From NCBI GenBank assembly GCA_900557035.1, contig USRA01000051.1, forward strand, positions 1 to 15,844: a DNA stretch of 15,844 nt, written 5' to 3'. The stretch is from an uncultured Prevotella sp. (GTDB lineage Bacteria > Bacteroidota > Bacteroidia > Bacteroidales > Bacteroidaceae). Each line of letters begins with the position of its first letter. Positions within the stretch are counted from its first letter, which is position 1. The notes below the pieces were generated by a model, which had not been told where the DNA came from, ran no database searches, and was given only the letters and a program-made list of their open reading frames with translations. Of the stretch, positions 1 through 7,443 are shown in pieces. Both the position numbers and the translations under genes were made by a program.

Positions 1-1
1 T

Positions 2-3000
2 ACAGTTACCGACATTGATGGTAACTTCTCATTGAACGCTCCTGCCGGAGCTAAGCTGGAAATCACATACATCGGTATGAATCCTGCTCATGTTAAGGCA
101 GGTAATAACATGAAGATTGTTCTTGATCCAGACGAGCATAGCCTTGATGAGGTGATGGTCGTTGCCTTCGGTACTCAGAAGCGTTCAGCTTTCACAGGAT
201 CTGCTGCGGTAGTAGGTGCTGGCGAAATTGGTAAGGCTCAGGTTTCTAACCCAGTTGAGTCTTTGAAGGGTAAGGTTGCCGGTGTACAGATGACTCAGGT
301 TTCTGGTCGTCCAGGCGAGAGCTCAAAGATTCGTATTCGTGGTATCGGTACTATCAATGCTAGTACAGACCCATTGATTGTTGTTGATGGTGTGCCTTAT
401 GACGGTGATATGAACACTATCAACCCGGACGATGTTGAGAGCCTTACCGTATTGAAGGATGCTGCTTCTGCTGCTCTTTATGGTGCACGTGGTGCCAATG
501 GTGTTGTGATGATTACAACCAAGACTGGTAAGACAGGTTCTTCTTCTATTACATTCGATGCTAAGTGGGGTTCTAACTCTCGCGCAGTGCCAGATTACAA
601 GTATATCAACAATGCTGCTGGTTACTACGAGACTTGGTACACTGCATTGAACAATTATGCTTTGAATACTTTGAAGTATGATGCAAATAATGCAAACCTT
701 TGGGCTAACAAGAACCTGACTGCAGACAATGCTTTCGGTTTGGGTATGAGCGTATTCCAGGCTCCTGCAGGTGAGGTGCTGATTGGTACCAACGGCAAGA
801 TGAATCCTAATGCTACAATGGGTCGCGTAGTATCTAACAATGGTCAGCAGTATTATGTTACAGCTGATGATTGGGTAGATGCCATGTTCCGCAATAGCCT
901 CCGCCAGGAGTATAACATCTCTGCACAGGGTGCTAATGAGAAGGGTAACTTTATGCTCTCTTTCAACTACTTGAACAATGAGGGTATTACCTTCGGTTCT
1001 GGTTTCGAGCGTTATTCTGCTCGTTTGAAGTCAGAGTACAAGATCAAGGATTGGTTGAAGGTTGGTGCTAATGTCAACTTCGCTCACTATGCCAACAATC
1101 AGTCAGGTGTGGGTGATGAGGGTTTATCTGTTTCATCTGGCAACGTGTTCGCATTCGTAGCAATGGCTCCTATCTATCCTCTTTATATCCGCGACGCTCA
1201 GGGCAACATCATGATGCACGAGGCTAGTGGTACAAAGTTGTATGATTATGGTGATGCGTCTATCAATGGTCAGAAGCGTGCTTATATTGCACAGTCTAAC
1301 CCTCTTGCTGCTAATCAGCTTGACAAGTATAAGGTAGAAGGAAACAACTTCAATATGCAGGGTACCGTAGAGGTTCGCTTGCCTTTGGATGTTACCTTCA
1401 CATCTATCAACAATGCTTATGTTGATGAGTATCGTACAACAAGAACAACCAACCCTTACTTCGGTCAGTATGCATCATCTAATGGTATGGTTTACAAGAA
1501 TCATGAAAGATACTTCAACTATAACCTGCAGCAGCGTTTGAACTGGGCTCATGAGTTCGGTGAGCACTCTGTAGCTTTGATGCTCGGTCATGAGTACTAC
1601 AACCAGAGTTATGCTTACCTCTATGGTAGCAAGAGCAATCAGTATAGCCCTTCTAACGATGAGTTGGCTGGTGCTGTGTTGTTGAACTCTACTAACTCCT
1701 ATACCCGTGAGTATAACAACGAGGGTTACTTCGGTCGTGTACAGTACGACTACAATGACCTCTATTTCTTCGATGCATCTCTCCGTCGCGATGCTTCTTC
1801 ACGCTTCGCAAAGGAGAACCGTTGGGGTACCTTCTATTCTTTGGGTGCTTCTTGGGTAATCAACAAGGAGAAGTTCTTCAATGTAGATTGGGTAGATGAT
1901 TTGAAACTGAAGGTAAGCTATGGTCAGGTAGGTAACGACAATATCGAGAGTCTTTCTTTGGGTTACTATCACTATACTACCAATTACGATATCGTGAACT
2001 CTAATGGTTCTGTATCTCTGGTTCCTGTAGGCCGTTATGGTAACAGAAAGATTACTTGGGAGACAACTGGTGAGTTCAACGTAGGTGTTGACTTCGGATT
2101 GTTCAAGAACCGTTTGAGCGGTACTTTCGAGTTCTATTCTCGTAAGACTACTGATATGCTCTTCAACTTCTCATTGCCACAGTCATTCGGTTACACCGGT
2201 TACTATGACAACGTGGGTGATATGATCAACAATGGTCTTGAGTTGACCTTGAACGGTGACATCATCCGTACAAGAGATTTCGTCTGGAGTGCCAATATGA
2301 ATATCACTTACAACCACAACTACGTAAGCTATTTGCCAGATGCAAAGAAGACTTTGACTGTTGATGGTGTTCAGGGTTATACTAACGGTGGTTACTTCAT
2401 CGGTGAGGGTGAGCCTATGTACACTTACTACCTCCACAAGTATGCTGGTGTAGATCATGAGACTGGTGAGGCTCTCTATTACAAGAATGTGAAGGATGAG
2501 AATGGTAATGTTACCGGTCTGACCACAACCAAGAACTCTTCAGAGTCTGATTACTACTTGTGTGGTACAGCTTTGGCAGACGTATTCGGTGGTTTCGGCA
2601 CAAGCGTATCTTACAAGGGCTTCGACTTCTCTGTAGATTTCATGTATCAGATTGGCGGTCAGATTTACGATAACGACTATGCTAGTGCGATGAGCGCAAG
2701 CGGTAAGTCTATGCGTGGTATGGCTCTCCACGAGGATATCCTGAATGCTTGGACTCCTGAGAACAAGAACAGCAATATCCCACGTCTGCAGTATGGTGAT
2801 ACATATATGGCTTCTCAGTCAGACCGTTTCTTGACAAACGCTTCTTACTTGAGCCTCCAGAACATCAACTTGGGTTATACCTTCCCTAAGGCATGGATCA
2901 GTAAGCTCAACTTGAGCAACTTGCGCATCTACGCTCAGGCTAACAACGTATGGGTATGGTCAAAGCGTCAGGGTCTCGACCCACGTACCAGCTTGACAGC

Positions 3001-3064
3001 TGCCAACGCTTCTTATTATCCAGGCGTACGTACCATCACTGGTGGTATCACACTTACATTCTAA
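2..3064 (+). CDS. susC: SusC-family TonB-dependent outer-membrane transporter (5' end outside window)
   Basis: The reading frame is open from base 2, so the real start and signal peptide lie upstream; 1020 residues are visible. The first ~45 residues (TVTDIDGNFSL...) are the end of a carboxypeptidase-D-like regulatory domain. A TonB-box-like stretch (EVMVVAFG) follows near residue 50. The plug domain spans about 60-176 and carries the usual SusC signatures RIRGIGTI, PLIVVDGVPYDG and LYGARGANGVVMITTK. The rest is beta-barrel rich in aromatic strands, ending in GGITLTF with a terminal Phe as in outer-membrane barrels. SusC proteins import oligosaccharides across the outer membrane with a SusD lid, powered by TonB. 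The susD gene follows after 25 bases. Codon choice is strongly biased (Lys mostly AAG, Gly mostly GGT), as in highly expressed genes. The substrate cannot be read from this gene; xylan fragments are inferred from neighbours. Confidence 0.96.
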   Translation, partial: TVTDIDGNFSLNAPAGAKLEITYIGMNPAHVKAGNNMKIVLDPDEHSLDEVMVVAFGTQKRSAFTGSAAVVGAGEIGKAQVSNPVESLKGKVAGVQMTQVSGRPGESSKIRIRGIGTINASTDPLIVVDGVPYDGDMNTINPDDVESLTVLKDAASAALYGARGANGVVMITTKTGKTGSSSITFDAKWGSNSRAVPDYKYINNAAGYYETWYTALNNYALNTLKYDANNANLWANKNLTADNAFGLGMSVFQAPAGEVLIGTNGKMNPNATMGRVVSNNGQQYYVTADDWVDAMFRNSLRQEYNISAQGANEKGNFMLSFNYLNNEGITFGSGFERYSARLKSEYKIKDWLKVGANVNFAHYANNQSGVGDEGLSVSSGNVFAFVAMAPIYPLYIRDAQGNIMMHEASGTKLYDYGDASINGQKRAYIAQSNPLAANQLDKYKVEGNNFNMQGTVEVRLPLDVTFTSINNAYVDEYRTTRTTNPYFGQYASSNGMVYKNHERYFNYNLQQRLNWAHEFGEHSVALMLGHEYYNQSYAYLYGSKSNQYSPSNDELAGAVLLNSTNSYTREYNNEGYFGRVQYDYNDLYFFDASLRRDASSRFAKENRWGTFYSLGASWVINKEKFFNVDWVDDLKLKVSYGQVGNDNIESLSLGYYHYTTNYDIVNSNGSVSLVPVGRYGNRKITWETTGEFNVGVDFGLFKNRLSGTFEFYSRKTTDMLFNFSLPQSFGYTGYYDNVGDMINNGLELTLNGDIIRTRDFVWSANMNITYNHNYVSYLPDAKKTLTVDGVQGYTNGGYFIGEGEPMYTYYLHKYAGVDHETGEALYYKNVKDENGNVTGLTTTKNSSESDYYLCGTALADVFGGFGTSVSYKGFDFSVDFMYQIGGQIYDNDYASAMSASGKSMRGMALHEDILNAWTPENKNSNIPRLQYGDTYMASQSDRFLTNASYLSLQNINLGYTFPKAWISKLNLSNLRIYAQANNVWVWSKRQGLDPRTSLTAANASYYPGVRTITGGITLTF

Positions 3065-3089
3065 ACTTATATAATATAGGAATACAATT

Positions 3090-4712
3090 ATGATTAAGAT
3101 AAAGAATTCAATCTTAGGTGTAGGTTTGGCCTTTGCAAGTCTTACTACATTCACTGGATGTATCGACGAGACCCAGCCTACCGATATTGCAACATCTGAG
3201 CAGGTTAGCCAGTCTGCTGCAGCCGTAGAAGGATTGGTGATGGCAATGCCAGCGTTCTTCAACAACTTGAACGAGACATTCTATACGCCAGACAACTACC
3301 ACTTCAACTTCGGTTACGGATCAATGATCCGTATCCGTGCTACATTGACAGAGCCTTTCGTAACAGCAGGCTCTGGTTACGACTGGTTTGCGCCATGGGC
3401 AGAGAATGAGGGTATTAACCAGGATGCAGCCCGTTCTAACTTCGTCTGGACATACTACTACAAGTTCATCCAGACAGCTAATACAGTGCTCTCTACAATC
3501 AATGAGGAGACTGCTACTGATGAGCAGAAGGGTTACATTGCGGCAGCCAAGGCATTCCGTGCGCTTGCATATCTCGACCTCGGTCGTATGTATGAGTACT
3601 TGCCAACAGATGTTACATCTGGTGTAAATGCAGATGGTAACGATGTTACTGGCTTGACTGTGCCTATCGTGAAGGAGGGTATGGCTGAGGCTGATGCACG
3701 TAACAATCCTCGTGTTAAGAAGGAGGACTTGATCAAATTCATCAAGGAGGATTTGGAGTATGCTGAGCAGAATATCGGTAAGCTCACAAAGACAGAGAAG
3801 ACTTTGCCTCACTTGGACTGCGTATATGGTCTGGAGGCTCGTCTCTATATGTGGGAAGGCGATTATGCCAAGGCTCAGGCTGCAGCAGATAATGCTATCA
3901 AGGCTTCTTCTGTACAGCCTATGACTCAGGCTCAGTGCCTGAACACCACTACAGGTTTCAACAACCTGGCAGACTTCATGTGGGGCTCTCAGCAGACATC
4001 AGAGGATGTTGTAGTTTCTACAGGTATCGTCAACTGGATATCATTTATGTGTAACGAGCAGACCTTCGGTTATTGCGGTGCAGGTACTGGTGACTATATT
4101 AGAATTGATACCTTGGCATATGAGCGTTTGAATGATACCGACTTCCGTAAGTTGGAGTGGGTAGCACCAGCGGGTTCTCCAATCGCAAACAAGGTTTCAT
4201 TTGTCAATAAGACTTATGGTGCTTCAATGCCTCCTATGGCATCTGTCAAGTTCCGTCCTAACCAGGGTGAGATGGATGCTCCATCTATTGCTGCTGCTAC
4301 AGCATTCCCAGTAATGCGTGTTGAGGAGATGTACTACATCCGCATTGAGGCTGTTGCACAGCAGGATGCAGAGAAGGGCAAGGAACTCCTGGAGTTGTTT
4401 ATGAGAACTCGTGACCCTAAATATACTTGCAAGGCAACAAGCAAGGAGGATATCATCAAGGAAATCTACTTCCAGAAGAGTATTGATCTTTGGGGTGAGG
4501 GTATCACATTCTTCGATATGAAGCGTTTGAACTACTCTTTGACTCGTGGTTATCATGGCACAAACCATTCTGTAGGTGCTCGCATCAACACAAATGGCCG
4601 CCCTGCTACAACCAACTTCCTTTTCTATCGTACAGAGGCAGAGAACAATACAGCTCTTAAGGGATGGAACAACCCAGACCCATCTGGTAAGTATCCACTT
4701 TGGACAGAGTAA
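3090..4712 (+). CDS. susD: SusD-family surface glycan-binding lipoprotein
   Basis: The 540-residue product has a lipoprotein signal peptide with lipobox FTGC, Cys at residue 24. The following I-D-E places acidic residues at +2 and +3, typical of Bacteroidota lipoproteins exported to the cell surface. Family hallmarks are visible: an N-terminal SusD-like region with a helical TPR-type segment (AKAFRALAYLDLGRMYEYLP, about 151-170), and a C-terminal RagB/SusD region with MRVEEMYYIRIEAV and a FFDMKRLNY motif near 475. SusD proteins cap the SusC barrel and bind the glycan before import. The gene lies 25 bases after susC and 35 bases before the next lipoprotein gene, so co-transcription is likely. 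An AGGA at 3077-3080 could be a weak ribosome-binding site, unusual in this phylum. The family call is firm; the ligand is inferred. Confidence 0.95.
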   Translation: MIKIKNSILGVGLAFASLTTFTGCIDETQPTDIATSEQVSQSAAAVEGLVMAMPAFFNNLNETFYTPDNYHFNFGYGSMIRIRATLTEPFVTAGSGYDWFAPWAENEGINQDAARSNFVWTYYYKFIQTANTVLSTINEETATDEQKGYIAAAKAFRALAYLDLGRMYEYLPTDVTSGVNADGNDVTGLTVPIVKEGMAEADARNNPRVKKEDLIKFIKEDLEYAEQNIGKLTKTEKTLPHLDCVYGLEARLYMWEGDYAKAQAAADNAIKASSVQPMTQAQCLNTTTGFNNLADFMWGSQQTSEDVVVSTGIVNWISFMCNEQTFGYCGAGTGDYIRIDTLAYERLNDTDFRKLEWVAPAGSPIANKVSFVNKTYGASMPPMASVKFRPNQGEMDAPSIAAATAFPVMRVEEMYYIRIEAVAQQDAEKGKELLELFMRTRDPKYTCKATSKEDIIKEIYFQKSIDLWGEGITFFDMKRLNYSLTRGYHGTNHSVGARINTNGRPATTNFLFYRTEAENNTALKGWNNPDPSGKYPLWTE

Positions 4713-4747
4713 TAACACGAATCGTTATATAAAAGATTAAAAAAGTT

Positions 4748-5551
4748 ATGAACAAGTTTTTTAAATATACATTTATAGCACTGCTCGGTGTTCTTACCCT
4801 CGGTTTGAGCTCTTGTACAGATGAATATGAATATACTCCAACTTCTAAGACAGAGTTGGGTGGTAATGCTTTCCTGGTAAGTGAAGGCTCTACAGCTAAA
4901 TCTTTCTTGCCAACTGCAGAGCAGAGCTTTACATTCAAGGTGTCTCGTGTAGATTCTACAGAGGCTCAGACAGTAGGTCTGTCTAGTAGTAATGAGAAGT
5001 TTACCGTTCCTGCAACCGTTTCATTTGCTGCTGGTCAGAAGACAGCAGAGGTAAAGGTTTCTTTTGATATCGCAACAGGTACATCTGAGAATACCCGTAT
5101 CGCCATTACTGATGCAGAGAAGTATTACTATGCTGCAACCGTACTTGATTATACCATCACCCGTTATCAGTCTTACACTGGTACATACGTAGCTAATGGT
5201 CTTGGTTTCCAAATCCAGACTCCTTGCTATATGATTGGTGCTGGTAAGTTTATGGTTCCTGCTGATCCTGCGAACGGATATGAGTATGATATAGTATTCT
5301 CTATCGATAAGGACAATAATGTAATCGTAGCTCCACAGCCAGCTTGGAATCATCCTTCTTATGGCGCAGTATATGTAATGGGTAATGCCGAAGGTGATGC
5401 TGCAGCTGATGGCTCTGGTTCTGGTGTTGCTGGTACTTATGATCCAGAAACTGGCGTGGTAACTATGGCTATGTATAATTTCATACCTAATACCGGTTCT
5501 TTCGGAACATTTGACGATGTCTTTGTATTTGACGAGAAGCCAGCTCTTTAA
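4748..5551 (+). CDS. Small surface lipoprotein of the SusCD operon, function unknown
   Basis: The product has 267 residues and a clear lipoprotein signal peptide (lipobox LSSC, Cys 23). T-D-E-Y-E follows, an acidic patch suggesting export to the outer surface. Residues about 40-140 alternate hydrophobic and polar residues with a pattern (TFKVSRVDSTEAQTVGL, VSFAAGQKTAEVKVSFD) resembling Calx-beta or BACON-like immunoglobulin-type folds. Residues about 143-267 look like a second beta-rich domain with many aromatics and a Gly/Ser/Asp-rich turn (GDAAADGSGSG). I do not recognise the family. Its place straight after susD, and before a strong terminator, is where SusE/SusF-like or other accessory glycan-binding lipoproteins usually sit. 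That role is inferred from position only. The upstream gap is A-rich with no Shine-Dalgarno. Confidence 0.85.
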   Translation: MNKFFKYTFIALLGVLTLGLSSCTDEYEYTPTSKTELGGNAFLVSEGSTAKSFLPTAEQSFTFKVSRVDSTEAQTVGLSSSNEKFTVPATVSFAAGQKTAEVKVSFDIATGTSENTRIAITDAEKYYYAATVLDYTITRYQSYTGTYVANGLGFQIQTPCYMIGAGKFMVPADPANGYEYDIVFSIDKDNNVIVAPQPAWNHPSYGAVYVMGNAEGDAAADGSGSGVAGTYDPETGVVTMAMYNFIPNTGSFGTFDDVFVFDEKPAL

Positions 5552-5565
5552 TTTAATATAACAAG

Positions 5566-5609
5566 AAAGCCGGATGGGACAGTACCCATCTGGCTTTTTT
5601 CATTTTTTT
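5566..5609 (+). terminator. Rho-independent terminator closing the susCD-lipoprotein operon
   Basis: A 13-bp stem (arm AAAGCCGGATGGG at 5566-5578, arm CCCATCTGGCTTT at 5585-5597) has one G-U pair and a 6-base loop. It runs into T-runs at 5595-5600 and 5603-5609. It begins 14 bases after the lipoprotein stop codon. The T-run ends only 4 bases before the ATG of the peptidase gene, so this hairpin must be passed for that gene to be expressed from the operon promoter. Confidence 0.9.
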
Positions 5610-5613
5610 GCCT

Positions 5614-7272
5614 ATGAAAAGATATTTTACGTTAGCTTTGGTAGTATCTCTCTTCCTCAGCGGTGCCGAGGCTAAGGAGAGAACGATGGATGAGAAGCAA
5701 GCCATTGCAGCTTCGGTGTTGACAATGCAGTCACAGACTCGTGGTAAGGCAGAACTTACGCTCAGACTCTTGCAGGCTTCTGATACCTATACTGTATTGG
5801 GAGACGACAGCCGCTTTGTAGTTGTAAGCAATGATGATGCTTTCGATGCCGTGATCGGTTATGCAGACTCTCCTTTCGATGCTTCTGCCAATAGTTCTCT
5901 GGCATGGTATCTTCGTGCTGCCTCTGAATCCATGAAGGCTGATTTGCAGAAAGGCTCTGCCGTAACAAGAGCTTTGTTGATTCCTTCGGGCGATTTCAAG
6001 GAGGCGGTAGAACCTCTCTGCAAGACGCTCTGGGCGCAGGATAAACCATTCAATAATCTTTGTCCTACAACTTCTAAAGGCAAGGCTTATCCTTCGGGAT
6101 GCGTGGCTACGGCTTTATCGCAAATTATGTATTATCACAAGTATCCTATTAAGGGAAAGGGCAGCCATCAGTATAGCTTTACCCCAGCCGTGGGAGATGG
6201 TAGATTGCTGAGTTGTGATTTCGCAAATACCACTTTCGACTGGGAAAATATGCTGGAGGATTATGCAAGTCATAAAGATTATACGGAGGAGCAGGGAAAA
6301 GCCGTGGCAACCCTGATGGCTGCTGTAGGAGTTTCCGTAGATATGCAATATACAGAGTCTGGCTCTGGTGCCATGTCAAGGGAAGCACGTTATGGTTTGA
6401 TCAATTACTTCTGCTATAATGAGAATATCAACTGGCTGAACCGTTCTTTCTATTCGGCTGCCGAATGGATGAAGTATATCTATACGGAATTGAATCAGAA
6501 CCGTCCTATCTATTATACGGGTGATGATGAAAGAAATGGCGGTCATGCCTTCGTGCTTGACGGATATGACAAGCAGGGTATGGTTCACATCAACTGGGGA
6601 TGGGGACTAAAAGGCGGAAATGGATACTTCGACATTGCTCTCCTGAATCCTACAGGATTTCAGTTCAGCGAAGGTCAGGATATGCTGATAGGTATTTCTC
6701 CTACTACTTGTCTGCAATATGAATCCCGTTTTTATGCTGATGAAGGATTGAAAGCCAGCAAGGTGGCTTCCTTGCTGAATGTGCAGCCGGCTAAGATCTA
6801 TAATCAGACAGGTGATAACATCACTGGTGATATCGCTGTGATTCTGGAATCTTCTGATGGTGTAAAGAATGTAATTCAATCTGCTCATGTAGATAAGGCG
6901 ATTACCTATTATTATGTGAATAGCGGTAGTGATGCTGTGAAAGTTGGAGGTGTGCTGAAATTGCCTTCTACCTTGAAGGATGGTGATTACAGAGTGTATG
7001 TAGCCTCTAAGTGTGACAAGGATACTGACTGGCGTCTGATTCGTACTCCAGAGGGAACTGCCAACAGTTATATGCTTACCATAGCTGATGGCAAACTGGC
7101 TTCTGTAGGCGAGGGCATTGCCGATGATTCGTGGACAACTACCGGCATTACTCCTATACATGCTATTCCAGCCAAGTATCGTTCTGCCAAGACTTTCAAC
7201 ATCAATGGTCAGCAGGTTGACTCCAGCTATCACGGTATCGTCATCAAGGATGGAAAGAAAGTGATGCAATAG
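5614..7272 (+). CDS. C10-family (streptopain-like) secreted cysteine peptidase with Spi-type propeptide
   Basis: The 552-residue product starts at ATG 5614; an in-frame TTG at 5608 lies inside the terminator T-run and is less credible. A Sec signal peptide (cleavage near A20) precedes a propeptide of about 24-110 (FVVVSNDDAFDAVIGYAD...) like the Spi inhibitor domain of C10 zymogens. The peptidase domain (~140-350) has catalytic Cys163 in YPSGCVATALSQ, His311 in GGHAFVLDGYD, and HINWGWG (325-331) with the Asn/Trp elements expected after the His. A beta-rich extension follows. The tail (about 515-552: FNINGQQV...YHGIVIKDGKKVMQ) resembles short C-terminal sorting domains of Prevotella secreted proteins. 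Family members are extracellular proteases made as self-inhibited precursors. No promoter box is visible in the 62 bases upstream, so expression probably comes from read-through. A protease in a glycan locus is unusual; its substrate is unknown. Confidence 0.92.
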   Translation: MKRYFTLALVVSLFLSGAEAKERTMDEKQAIAASVLTMQSQTRGKAELTLRLLQASDTYTVLGDDSRFVVVSNDDAFDAVIGYADSPFDASANSSLAWYLRAASESMKADLQKGSAVTRALLIPSGDFKEAVEPLCKTLWAQDKPFNNLCPTTSKGKAYPSGCVATALSQIMYYHKYPIKGKGSHQYSFTPAVGDGRLLSCDFANTTFDWENMLEDYASHKDYTEEQGKAVATLMAAVGVSVDMQYTESGSGAMSREARYGLINYFCYNENINWLNRSFYSAAEWMKYIYTELNQNRPIYYTGDDERNGGHAFVLDGYDKQGMVHINWGWGLKGGNGYFDIALLNPTGFQFSEGQDMLIGISPTTCLQYESRFYADEGLKASKVASLLNVQPAKIYNQTGDNITGDIAVILESSDGVKNVIQSAHVDKAITYYYVNSGSDAVKVGGVLKLPSTLKDGDYRVYVASKCDKDTDWRLIRTPEGTANSYMLTIADGKLASVGEGIADDSWTTTGITPIHAIPAKYRSAKTFNINGQQVDSSYHGIVIKDGKKVMQ

Positions 7273-7314
7273 GTCTTTATAAGAAAAATGATGCATAGGT
7301 CTCTTCAAAAGATG
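7262..7314 (+). repeat. Imperfect tandem repeat over the peptidase stop codon
   Basis: Two adjacent ~27-base units both begin TGATGCA(A)TAGGTCT (7262-7288 and 7289-7314) and stay similar through an A-rich second half, with small indels. The first copy contains the TAG stop at 7270-7272. It looks like a local duplication just downstream of the gene end. Its second copy also supplies one arm of the inverted repeat at 7288-7320. Confidence 0.6.
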
Positions 7315-7320
7315 CATCAT
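7281..7320 (-). terminator. Possible weak terminator for the alpha-glucuronidase transcript
   Basis: A perfect 9-bp inverted repeat (ATGATGCAT at 7288-7296, ATGCATCAT at 7312-7320) has a 15-base spacer. Read on the minus strand, the hairpin is followed by TTTTTCTT. It lies about 125 bases past the GH67 stop. The stem is AT-rich, so it is a weaker candidate than the longer hairpin at 7336-7383, which minus-strand transcripts meet first but which lacks a T-run in that direction. Confidence 0.4.
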
Positions 7321-7335
7321 ACAATATTATATAAT

Positions 7336-7387
7336 AAGGTGTATCCTTCTTGCCCCATACATCGGGCAAGCGGGATACACCTTTTTT
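7336..7387 (+). terminator. Rho-independent terminator after the peptidase gene
   Basis: A long two-part hairpin: outer stem AAGGTGTATCC (7336-7346) with GGATACACCTT (7373-7383), a 2x2 internal mismatch, then inner stem CTTGCCC (7349-7355) with GGGCAAG (7364-7370) and an 8-base loop. A T-run at 7382-7387 follows on the plus strand. It sits in the 171-base space between the convergent peptidase and GH67 genes and probably also hinders minus-strand transcription. Confidence 0.88.
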
Positions 7388-7443
7388 ATTTTGATAGTAT
7401 TTTGTTTTTGCTGATAGATATTCGATATTCCTTGTTTCCGCTT

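Noticed and set aside
2960..3302. Minus-strand open frames over the susC-susD junction
   Set aside because: They are antisense to two clear genes and show no domain; ordinary shadows.
5603..5610. TTTTTTTG as a -7 box for the peptidase gene
   Set aside because: It lacks the A of TAnnTTTG and would place the transcription start after the ATG.
5608..5613. TTG start two codons before the peptidase ATG
   Set aside because: It lies in the terminator T-run and adds nothing to the signal peptide; ATG 5614 is the better start.
6607..7320. 237-codon open frame on the minus strand, opposite the peptidase
   Set aside because: It is antisense to the C10 peptidase, has a Ile/His/Thr-rich low-information composition and no motif or plausible start context.
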